In this document: positions 7,941 through 15,549 of the stretch, in pieces | Numbering within the stretch: position 1 is the first letter of the stretch | Layout of the letters: each line of letters opens with the position of its first letter | Assembly: GCA_036379455.1 (NCBI GenBank) | Contig: DASVGQ010000054.1 | Span: forward strand, 1-64,000 | Direction: 5' to 3' | Source of the DNA: SCRT01 sp036379455 | GTDB taxonomy: Bacteria; Pseudomonadota; Gammaproteobacteria; Nevskiales; Nevskiaceae | DNA: 64,000 nucleotides | Notes under the pieces: model-generated | Told to the model about the DNA's origin: nothing | Database searches by the model: none | What the model saw: only the letters and a program-made list of their open reading frames with translations | Made by a program: the position numbers and the translations under genes

Positions 7941-9518
7941 ATGGTCGTTGACCCCATCAAGATTGCCGTTCTCGCCATGGGTGGAGAGGGCGGTGGTGTG
8001 CTGGCTGACTGGATCGTGGATCTGGCCGAAGGAAACGGCTGGTTCGCGCAGACGACTTCGGTGCCGGGCGTCGCGCAGCGCACGGGTGCGACCATCTACT
8101 ACCTCGAGCTGTTCCCGGGAGCGAACGACTCGAAGGCGAAACAGCCGGTGTTCGTTGAATCTCCCCTGCCGGGTGATGTGGATATCGTCATCGCTTCGGA
8201 GCTCATGGAGGCGGGTCGTGCGCTCAAGCGCGGCTTTGTGAGCGCGGACCGTACGACGGTCATCTCTTCTACGCACCGCGTGTACACGAAGCGCGAGAAG
8301 ATGGAAATGAGCGACGGGCGCATCGACAGCGATGCGCTGTTGAAGCAGGTGGAGAAAGCGGCAAAACGCTACATCCGGTTCGACATGGCGAAGCTTGCTG
8401 GCGACGCCGGAGCGGTGGTCAGCGCGTGCATGTTCGGCGCGCTGTGTGGGGCCGGCGTACTGCCGTTCACACGCAAGCAGTTCGAGGACACGATCGTCAA
8501 GGGTGGGAAGGGCGTGAAGTCGAGCCTGAAGGCTTTCGACCTGTCTTTTTCCAAGGCGCAGGACGCGAAGGAGTCCGCGTCAGGTCCAGCCGGCAAACGC
8601 CACGTCGATGAAAGCGCGCCGCGGGATCTGAAGACGGACAGTGCGGCGGTGCAGGCGCTGCTGCAACGCGTCCGCGGATATCCGGAGAACCTGCAGTGGA
8701 TCCTTACGGAGGGAGTCCGGAAGGTGATCGACTACCAGGATCCGGCCTACGGCAAGTTATACATGGATCGCATGGATGCCTTGGCCGCGGCGCCGGGCGG
8801 AAAAGACGTGCAGCTGCTACATGAAACAGCGCGCTATCTGGCGCTGTGGATGGCATATGACGATACGTTCCGTGTAGCGGACCTGAAAACGCGAAGCAGC
8901 CGTTTTCAGCGCGTACGTGACGAGGTCCACGCGCACCCCGATCAAGTGTTGACCATCGGCGAGTACATGCATCCCCGCATCGAGGAAATCTGTGATTCGA
9001 TGCCCGCGTGGCTTGGCCGCTGGATCCTCAAGCCGAATTTCGCGCATCGCTTCGTCCGGCTGTTCACGCTCAAGGGCCGCGTCATAAAGACCACCTCGCT
9101 GACCGGCTTCCTCATGCTGTACATGATGGCGCGCTTCGGCTATCGCTTCCGTCGGATATCGCTTCGCTACAAGATCGAGACGCGGCAGATCGATGCTTGG
9201 TTGGAACGGCTCCGCAAGCTGGCAGGCGTCGATCCGGCTCTGGCGTTGGAAGCGGCCAAGTGCCAGAGGCTGATCAAGGGCTACAGCAATACCCATGCGC
9301 GAGGCCTGATGAACTTCAACACCATCATGAAAGTCATCGACCAGAACATGAACCACTTGGCGCCGGCTCAGTTGGCTGAAATGCGCAACGCGGCGCTCGG
9401 TGATGAACGCGGCAAGAAGCTCTTTGAATGCCTGCAGCGCAACGGATTTTCGGTGGACGGGTTGTTCACCGATCCTGAGCACCACCGTCACAGCCTGTAT
9501 CCGGCTCCCAGCGCATGA
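7941..9518 (+). CDS. Indolepyruvate-type 2-oxoacid:ferredoxin oxidoreductase, beta subunit (IorB with C-terminal extension)
   Basis: This 525-residue partner of the preceding subunit has an N-terminal gamma-type domain. It shows the family pattern MGGEGGGVLADWI and the later VPGVAQRTGATIYYLEL. A long C-terminal helical extension from about residue 230 onward is seen in the large aerobic bacterial IorB proteins. ATG 7941 follows GGAAGAGG; the frame is open upstream to 7770 but that part shadows iorA. The stop overlaps the start of the reductase gene (ATGA). The tight coupling suggests that the electrons released by IorAB and the reductase belong to one redox system. Confidence 0.87.
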   Translation: MVVDPIKIAVLAMGGEGGGVLADWIVDLAEGNGWFAQTTSVPGVAQRTGATIYYLELFPGANDSKAKQPVFVESPLPGDVDIVIASELMEAGRALKRGFVSADRTTVISSTHRVYTKREKMEMSDGRIDSDALLKQVEKAAKRYIRFDMAKLAGDAGAVVSACMFGALCGAGVLPFTRKQFEDTIVKGGKGVKSSLKAFDLSFSKAQDAKESASGPAGKRHVDESAPRDLKTDSAAVQALLQRVRGYPENLQWILTEGVRKVIDYQDPAYGKLYMDRMDALAAAPGGKDVQLLHETARYLALWMAYDDTFRVADLKTRSSRFQRVRDEVHAHPDQVLTIGEYMHPRIEEICDSMPAWLGRWILKPNFAHRFVRLFTLKGRVIKTTSLTGFLMLYMMARFGYRFRRISLRYKIETRQIDAWLERLRKLAGVDPALALEAAKCQRLIKGYSNTHARGLMNFNTIMKVIDQNMNHLAPAQLAEMRNAALGDERGKKLFECLQRNGFSVDGLFTDPEHHRHSLYPAPSA

Positions 9519-10537
9519 GCGTCGCGTCGGACGGATCGACGGTTCTGACGCTGAAGGTGATCGAGGCCAGACAGCTCAACCCACTCATCAGGAAATTCCG
9601 ACTCGCGGCGCCTGACGAGCGTGCTCTGCCGACGTGGTCTGCGGGATCGCATATCCAGGTTCAGGTGACTCTGCCGGATGGGGCGCAGGACTGGCGCCAT
9701 TACTCGCTCATCAACCTCGAGCGGGCGGACGCGAGCAACGGCATGGTGCACAAGCAATCGCCGCGTACCGAATACACGATCGCCGTGCGCCGCGAGAATC
9801 CTGGCCGCGGTGGTTCAGCGTTCATGCATGAGAAGCTGCGGGAAGGAGACACGCTCTCCGTGATCGCGCCGAAGAACGATTTTCCTCTGACAGGTACGAA
9901 CGGCACTACGGTCTTGCTGGCAGGGGGGATTGGCATCACGCCTCTCACGAGCATGGCCGCGTACTGCCACGGCCACGGTCGCCCGGTACGCATGTGTTAC
10001 GCGGGCCGATCGCGTGGGCTCATGGCGTTCATCCCCGAGTTGCAGGCCTTGTTGGGTGATGAGCTGCAGGTTCATGCCGATGACGAGCACGAGGGAAAAG
10101 TGCTGGATATCGACGCTTTTCTGGAAAGCTGCGGTGACGCGGATCATCTCTACGTGTGCGGGCCGAAGCCGATGCTTGACGCGGCGCTCAAGGCAACCAG
10201 CGCGCATGGATGGGACCCCGGACGCGTGCATTTCGAGCTGTTCGTCACGGGCGCCACGGCGTCGGGCGACCGCGCCTTCGAGGTGGTCTTGGCGCGATCG
10301 GGCAAGACCTTCATATGCCGCGCCGACCAGACCTTGCTCGATGCGCTCATCGAGCATGGTTGTGATCCGATGTACGACTGCACGCGCGGCGAGTGCGGCG
10401 TGTGCACCACCGGCGTATTGGAAGGTGAGATCGATCATCGCGATTACGTGCTGTCGCAGGCGGAGCGGGATAGCGGAAAGATGATGCAGATCTGCGTATC
10501 GCGCGCGAAGGGCGACCGGATCGTGCTGGACATCTAG
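9515..10537 (+). CDS. Phthalate dioxygenase reductase-type (PDR/VanB) flavin/2Fe-2S oxidoreductase
   Basis: This 340-residue electron-transfer protein has an N-terminal flavin-binding barrel and a NAD(P)H domain (LLAGGIGITPLTSM, about residues 133-146). It ends in a plant-type 2Fe-2S ferredoxin domain with CTRGECGVC near residue 289 and a last Cys in MQICVS near 328. Such proteins pass electrons from NADH to the Rieske centre of ring-hydroxylating dioxygenases. No other reductase or ferredoxin exists in the window, so it is the likely partner of the dioxygenase at 13655-15529. Its start overlaps the iorB stop by four bases, so translation is coupled to iorB rather than to the dioxygenase. Confidence 0.9.
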   Translation: MSVASDGSTVLTLKVIEARQLNPLIRKFRLAAPDERALPTWSAGSHIQVQVTLPDGAQDWRHYSLINLERADASNGMVHKQSPRTEYTIAVRRENPGRGGSAFMHEKLREGDTLSVIAPKNDFPLTGTNGTTVLLAGGIGITPLTSMAAYCHGHGRPVRMCYAGRSRGLMAFIPELQALLGDELQVHADDEHEGKVLDIDAFLESCGDADHLYVCGPKPMLDAALKATSAHGWDPGRVHFELFVTGATASGDRAFEVVLARSGKTFICRADQTLLDALIEHGCDPMYDCTRGECGVCTTGVLEGEIDHRDYVLSQAERDSGKMMQICVSRAKGDRIVLDI

Positions 10538-11010
10538 AACGGCGCTGTCGTCGTATCGACGCTAACAAGATCCGCACACGGGTACTTGTGCCCGCGCAAC
10601 ATACGTGCGGCTCGGCAGCAAGTTCCGCCGGTGCGCGGGCTCTGCACCGCCCGAGGTCTCAGCCCGCCCCAGCCCTGCTACGAATGGCGGTAGCCTCGCT
10701 TGAACGAGGTCACCGCATGACCCGTCCCGTCCAGGGCCGGTAGCTCGGTGCCGTATCGGCGGTGCGGTGCGGCCGCACACGTCAGCGCACTGCGTATTCC
10801 GGTGAGCGCCGGGCGACTCGTGAACCGCGAACAACCGGACGTCTGACGACCGTTACGGCATACAGAGACACTCGGCACTTTCGGCGTGACCGAGCTTCCC
10901 GCGCGACGCGATGTGCGCGGGTGACCGAGCTGTCGCCAGCCCGGTCGGCGCGAATCTTCGCTTGTCGCTGCTCGTGGCGATAACGGGCCTCCGGGCTTCT
11001 GAGCCTCCGT
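10538..11010. other. Convergent intergenic region
   Basis: This 473-bp region lies between the convergent reductase and cyclase genes. It holds only short frames without recognisable domains. No clear hairpin with a T-run, repeat or RNA gene was seen. Confidence 0.5.
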
Positions 11011-11793
11011 TCAGGGAACCAGCGCCAGAACGCGAAGCGGGCTGCCCGAGCCGTGCTCGATCTTGAGCGGCGCAGCGATGATGACGGATCCGGTGGGTGG
11101 CAGCTTGTCGAGGTTGTTGAGGCACTGCAGACCGAAGCGGCCGTTGCCGTGCATCAACGTGTGGCAGGGGTACGGAAGCGGCCAGCCGAAGGCTTGCCCG
11201 GCGTCCGTGTTGATCGTTTCCACGCCGAAGCCGTGGACGTTGCGTTCCTTGATGAGCCACTCGACCGCTTCCTGCGTCGGGCCCGGCGTGTGCGCACCAT
11301 CCGCCTTCACGTTGGCATAGGAGTCCGGATTGGTTTCGAGCCGCTTGCTCCAGCCCGTGCGGAACAGGACCCAGTTGTCGTTCGGGATGCGGCCGTGCTT
11401 GGCTTCCCACTGCTTGAGATAGTCCGGCGTCAACAGCCAGTCGTCGTTGCGGCTGACAGGTTCCGTCGCGTCCACGACCACCGCGCAGGCGATGAACTTG
11501 TGCGGATCGATCGTATCCACGGAGTTGTGCGGAAGATCCTTGCCCGATGACCAATGAATCGGCGCGTCGAAATGCGTGCCTGTGTGTTCGCAGCACGTGA
11601 AGTTGTTCCAATACCACGTGATGCCACGCTCGTCGTAGTGCGAGATTTCCTCGATCTTGAACGCGCTCGCCTGACCAAACTGTGGAGGAAGCACCAGCTG
11701 CGGGAACTTCGGTGACAGCGTATGCGTCAGGTCGATCATCCGGAAGTTGCCCTTCGCCAGAAGCTGCGCGAAATTCATCGATTCGTTTGCCAT
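11011..11793 (-). CDS. Cyclase-family metal-dependent hydrolase (isatin hydrolase / kynurenine formamidase-like)
   Basis: This 260-residue protein of the PF04199 cyclase family has the metal-binding signature HTGTHFDAPIH (His70, His74, Asp76, His80). The family includes bacterial kynurenine formamidase (KynB) and isatin hydrolase, both Mn/Zn amide hydrolases, and the length fits both. ATG 11793 is preceded by a well-spaced GGAGG; an open frame continues upstream to 11907. No kynurenine-pathway genes are nearby. The Rieske oxygenase and aminobenzoyl-CoA-type genes of the island favour ring-opening of isatin to isatinate. That assignment is inference; the hydrolase family itself is well supported. 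Confidence 0.85.
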   Translation of the reverse strand: MANESMNFAQLLAKGNFRMIDLTHTLSPKFPQLVLPPQFGQASAFKIEEISHYDERGITWYWNNFTCCEHTGTHFDAPIHWSSGKDLPHNSVDTIDPHKFIACAVVVDATEPVSRNDDWLLTPDYLKQWEAKHGRIPNDNWVLFRTGWSKRLETNPDSYANVKADGAHTPGPTQEAVEWLIKERNVHGFGVETINTDAGQAFGWPLPYPCHTLMHGNGRFGLQCLNNLDKLPPTGSVIIAAPLKIEHGSGSPLRVLALVP

Positions 11794-12015
11794 CGTGTCC
11801 TCCATTGAAAGATTGGTCGGCTGTGAAAAATACGTTTGCGTGCCGGTGCACGGCTCGTTGACCCGCGCCTGCCCGTCACGCGACGGTTCCATCTCATTGT
11901 TCTCCATCCTACCGCGATGCTGCGTTGGCGAGCCCGCCTGCGCCTTGTACCCGTGATGGGCGCGAGGGCTGGACTCTGTCGCAAGCTGTACGCGGATGCA
12001 CGTGTGAACGAATAC

Positions 12016-12864
12016 CTATCCCGCGGGCTCGCTACCCCCGCCGTTGCTCTTGAGCACTCGTTCGAACCAGATGCGCGGTGAAATGCCTTGATCGGGTCCG
12101 AGGATGGAGAACCCGCCGTCAACGGGAAAGTCCACGCCGGTGACCCAGGACGCCGCGTCACTGGCGACGAAGGCGATGACGTTGCCGATCTCTGCGCCGT
12201 TGCCGATGCGCCCCAGCGGGTGGACGAGCGCCCCTACGCGGTCCGCGTCGCGCCGGGAACCGTGACTCATGCGCTCGGTAGCAGGGGACCACGTCCAGGC
12301 GGGTGACACCGCTACGGCCCGGATGCCTTGCGGCGCCAGCGTTACCGCCAAGTTCTTCGTGAACTGCAGCATCGCGGCCTTCGAAGCCGGGTAGAGGGCG
12401 CGTCCCATTGCGCCGAACTTTCCTCCGGTGCTGCCCATGTTCACGACGACGCCGCCGCGCGGCATGTGCGGAACCGCCTGCTGCGTGAAGATCGCGGCGG
12501 AGATCAGGTTGACGCCGAGCGTGTCGTGCCACTGTGCGCGTGTCGATGCGAGGCCGTTGTCGACGTAGCTGCAGGCGTTGTTGACGAGGATGTCCAGATG
12601 TCCGAACTGCGCCAGGGTTTGTGTGATGCACCGCTCGACGTCGTCGTCCTTCTGGATGTCGGTGGCGCAGTACAGCGCCTTGCCGCCGTGGCTGCGCAAC
12701 TCTTCCGCCACGGCTTCGCCCAGCGACGCATTGATGTCTGCGATGACCACCGCCGCGCCGCAGCGTGCCAGGACGCGTGCCGTATCCGCTCCCACGCCCT
12801 GAGCGCTTCCCGTGACGATGGCCGTCCTGCCGTCGAGATCGGCGGGTTTCGCCGTGCTGCTCAT
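12016..12864 (-). CDS. Short-chain dehydrogenase/reductase, paralogue of the first SDR
   Basis: This 282-residue classical SDR has an intact TGSAQGVG cofactor motif, NNACSY in place of NNAG, catalytic YPASK and the C-terminal PVDGG. It shares with the SDR at 2532-3320 the ACSY variant, a similar STRAxWH region and the LGPxQG tail, so the two are probably duplicates specialised for related steps. ATG 12864 is chosen; 12891 in the same frame is possible and neither has a strong ribosome binding site. It lies between the isochorismatase-fold gene and the cyclase, in the same orientation. Confidence 0.85.
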   Translation of the reverse strand: MSSTAKPADLDGRTAIVTGSAQGVGADTARVLARCGAAVVIADINASLGEAVAEELRSHGGKALYCATDIQKDDDVERCITQTLAQFGHLDILVNNACSYVDNGLASTRAQWHDTLGVNLISAAIFTQQAVPHMPRGGVVVNMGSTGGKFGAMGRALYPASKAAMLQFTKNLAVTLAPQGIRAVAVSPAWTWSPATERMSHGSRRDADRVGALVHPLGRIGNGAEIGNVIAFVASDAASWVTGVDFPVDGGFSILGPDQGISPRIWFERVLKSNGGGSEPAG

Positions 12865-13037
12865 TTCGCGTTTACCTCGCTGTCCGGCCATGAAGCTGTG
12901 GACCCCTTGCGTGTCGCCGCATCAACGGCTCACGTGCTCCGACACGCGCCGGATGGTGCGACTTCGCCGCGCGCGCGTGGCTGGAGACGCTGATTCGTCG
13001 AGCTGCCGGCGTGTGACATGGGGCGTCCTGCAAGAGA

Positions 13038-13658
13038 TCATGCGCCCCGTAAGCGCTGGTCGGCGGCTGCACCATCAAGGATGTCGGCGATAAGGCTCAT
13101 GCTGTGCAGCGACGCTCGGTGGACCGCGGGATCTGCGGCCGAACAGGCGTCCGCGGCGACTCCTACCTCGAAGCCCATGTCCACGGCATGCCGCACCGTG
13201 CTCTCCACGACCGAATGTGTCGCGACGCCGGCGACCACCAGCCGCGTCGCGCCGATGACGCGCAGCGTCTCCTCCAGCGGCGAGCCGAAGAACGCGTTGA
13301 TCCGCGAGTGCTTGACGATGAACTCACTCAGGCTGCTGGTGTCAGGGGCGAGCGTTGGATGGAATTCCGCGCCCCAGCTGCCTTCCGCGCATGCGCCGAT
13401 GCGCGCGACGTTCCGGAAGATCGGTGCGTTCTTCAGGATATCCGCGCCGTCCGCTCGAAACGCGACGCGCACATGCACGATCGGAACCGCGCACTCGCGC
13501 GCCGTCACGAGCAGGCGGTGCGCTGCGGCCAGCAGCCGCGCGCGCTCGGGGCTGTCCTCGCCGATGCCGACGCGGATCTTGCCGCGCTCGTCAAGGACGT
13601 CGTTCTGGTAGTGCAGCGCGAGGAGCGCGATCGGCGCCGGATCTCTCGCGTCTTTCAC
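13038..13658 (-). CDS. Isochorismatase-fold protein lacking the catalytic Cys and Asp
   Basis: This 206-residue protein has the isochorismatase/cysteine-hydrolase fold, but two of the three usual catalytic residues are changed. The Asp of the N-terminal xDxQNDF motif is His16 (LLALHYQND). The nucleophilic Cys of the GxxTxxCVxxT motif is Val150 (GVATHSVVEST). The Lys is kept (Lys116 in IVKHSRINAF). It starts with GTG at 13658, overlapping the dioxygenase beta stop (GTGA), so it is translationally coupled to the oxygenase. The altered centre argues against ordinary amidase chemistry. It could act as a lyase-type or acid/base enzyme or as a binding protein. Confidence 0.8.
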   Translation of the reverse strand: MKDARDPAPIALLALHYQNDVLDERGKIRVGIGEDSPERARLLAAAHRLLVTARECAVPIVHVRVAFRADGADILKNAPIFRNVARIGACAEGSWGAEFHPTLAPDTSSLSEFIVKHSRINAFFGSPLEETLRVIGATRLVVAGVATHSVVESTVRHAVDMGFEVGVAADACSAADPAVHRASLHSMSLIADILDGAAADQRLRGA

Positions 13659-14191
13659 ATGTACAGCTCGATGGCCTCGTAGGCGCCGTCACAGTCGATG
13701 AGATCAACGCGCTTGAGCTTGATCTTCCAGCTGTCGCCGTCGGCGACCAGTTTGTGGACGCAGGATCCGGCCCGATGGAACATCGTTTCGCGCCGCCACT
13801 CCGTCATGTGGATGACCGAGCGGACGAGCAGGCAGCCATCGGAATCCGTTCCGTCCACGGTGACGTTGCCGATCAGGCGCGACGCGTAAGAACGCGGCTG
13901 CTGCGACCAGCGCCGCGGGCTGTCGAGGATGCGCATGCGCACGCGACGCAGCACGTCGTCGTCCCAGCACAGCGACAGCGCGTCATAGGGGCTCTGCTGA
14001 TCGCGGCTGCGCGGGATCCAGTACATGCCGTCCGGCGTCCACAGCTTGAGCCACGCGTCCCACTGGCGCGTGTCCAGAAGCCGCGCCTCGTGGTAGAGGA
14101 ATTGGCTGAGCTGTTGATAGGTATCGGCCGGCACCGCGACGCGCTTGGTCGCCTCGGTCGAATAGTCGAACTTTTCTTCCATCAGCATCAT
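13655..14191 (-). CDS. Aromatic-ring-hydroxylating dioxygenase, beta subunit
   Basis: This 178-residue small subunit belongs to a Rieske non-heme iron oxygenase (SnoaL-like/cystatin fold). It has the typical early FLYHEARLLD and the pattern WDAWLxLWTPDGMYWIPR. It would pack with the alpha subunit to form an alpha3beta3 oxygenase. ATG 14191 follows GAGGAG with eight-base spacing; three further in-frame Met codons lie within ten residues. It sits 27 bases after the alpha subunit gene and overlaps the isochorismatase-fold gene. No metal sites are expected in this subunit. Confidence 0.92.
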   Translation of the reverse strand: MMLMEEKFDYSTEATKRVAVPADTYQQLSQFLYHEARLLDTRQWDAWLKLWTPDGMYWIPRSRDQQSPYDALSLCWDDDVLRRVRMRILDSPRRWSQQPRSYASRLIGNVTVDGTDSDGCLLVRSVIHMTEWRRETMFHRAGSCVHKLVADGDSWKIKLKRVDLIDCDGAYEAIELYM

Positions 14192-14218
14192 GGTGATTTC
14201 TCCTCGGATCGCGGTGGC

Positions 14219-15529
14219 TCAGGCGGCGGCCAGCATGTACTGCTTCCATGCGTTGAACTGGTTGCGCATCGGCAGCTCGCTGGTGCCGTTGATGGCGACC
14301 AGGCCTCCGTCGATAGGCTTGTCTGTCCCCGCGTAACGATGCTGGCTTACCCATTCGCCGCCGCGCGTGCGGTTGCCCATCTGGCAGCGGAAGTACACCT
14401 CGAGGTCGTCAGGCATCACCGCCGACGCCGGCGAGTTGATCACGTTGCAGTACATCAGCGCCCGCCTATACACCTCTTCCGGTGCACCTTTGAGCCGGAA
14501 GACCTGGATCTCGATCAACGTGCGGTCGACGCTCAGCGGCCGGATGATGCGGAACTGCTGGAACACGGTGTGCGGCGAGCCGCTGCCGTAGATGATGGTG
14601 TTGTGCCGGTTCTCGCTGAGGATCTCCAACGCCCGTTTCTCACCGTAGGCGTCGATCAGCGTCTGGTAGTGGGCGTGGCTGATCGGATCCTTTTTGATCG
14701 AGCCCGGATCGAAGATGCCTTCCATGTAGCTGTGCCCGTGGTCGAAGGCCACGAGCTTGAGTTTCTCCCAGAATTCGTAAGGCTGCCCGTTGTTTTCCAT
14801 GATGTGAAGGCGCAGGGGCATCTGCTCCAGGCCCTCGGCTTTCACCTCGTCGCGCGCCGCCTGGATGGCGGATTCGTGCGTGACACGCGCGTGCATGGTG
14901 TCGTTGAGGTTCTCGTAGAACACCTTCCAGTTCGCGCGCTGGATGACGCGGAACACGTTCTTCGAGGCGACGACCTCGCCTTCCGGGGCACGGTCGCAGA
15001 AGTTGTCGAGCGAGGAGCGCGCTCCGCCGAGAAATTCCGGCAAGGGGATCCCGTCCGCCGCCTGGCTGGCGAAGACGAAGCCGCGGTAGCTGTCCACGCG
15101 CGCGAGCTCACGCATGGAGAATTCCGGCGAGGCTGGATCGAAGCGCGTGCCTTCGAGGCCCAGCTTCATGGGTGCCGCAAGGTGGTGGCCGTTGAGCCGG
15201 AAGGTCCAGCCGTGGTAGGGGCAGCGGAAGAACTTGCCGGCGCAGCCGTTTCCCTCGGGAACCACCATGGCGCCCTTGTGGGGGCAGCGGTTGTAGAGGA
15301 CGTGGACCTTGCCGTCGTCGGCGCGCACCATCACGACGTCCTGATCTCCGATCATCGTCGCGTGGTAGTCGCCGACGTTCGGCACCTGGCTGTCGTGCCC
15401 GACGTAGACCCAGATGCGCCCGTAGATGCGCTGCATCTCGAGCTTGAAGAGCTCGGGATCCGTGTAGATGGACTTGTTGACGCTGTCCGGGCGCACCAGC
15501 GCGCCGATCTGTTCCTTGCTGTATGGCAT
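14219..15529 (-). CDS. Aromatic-ring-hydroxylating dioxygenase, Rieske alpha subunit
   Basis: This 436-residue catalytic subunit has its Rieske 2Fe-2S ligands in CPH (Cys82, His84) and CPYHGW (Cys103, His106). The mononuclear iron site lies in ENLNDTMHARVTH, with bridging Asp210 and ligands His213 and His218; a later PDDLE can supply the carboxylate. It would use O2 and electrons from a reductase to dihydroxylate an aromatic or indolic ring. ATG 15529 has a GGAGG nine bases upstream. The beta subunit follows and a substrate-binding protein gene precedes. The best electron partner is the PDR-type reductase at 9515-10537. An indole-3-acetate or related substrate is inferred from neighbours only. 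Confidence 0.93.
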   Translation of the reverse strand: MPYSKEQIGALVRPDSVNKSIYTDPELFKLEMQRIYGRIWVYVGHDSQVPNVGDYHATMIGDQDVVMVRADDGKVHVLYNRCPHKGAMVVPEGNGCAGKFFRCPYHGWTFRLNGHHLAAPMKLGLEGTRFDPASPEFSMRELARVDSYRGFVFASQAADGIPLPEFLGGARSSLDNFCDRAPEGEVVASKNVFRVIQRANWKVFYENLNDTMHARVTHESAIQAARDEVKAEGLEQMPLRLHIMENNGQPYEFWEKLKLVAFDHGHSYMEGIFDPGSIKKDPISHAHYQTLIDAYGEKRALEILSENRHNTIIYGSGSPHTVFQQFRIIRPLSVDRTLIEIQVFRLKGAPEEVYRRALMYCNVINSPASAVMPDDLEVYFRCQMGNRTRGGEWVSQHRYAGTDKPIDGGLVAINGTSELPMRNQFNAWKQYMLAAA

Positions 15530-15549
15530 GTGTGTCGATCCTCCGTTGC

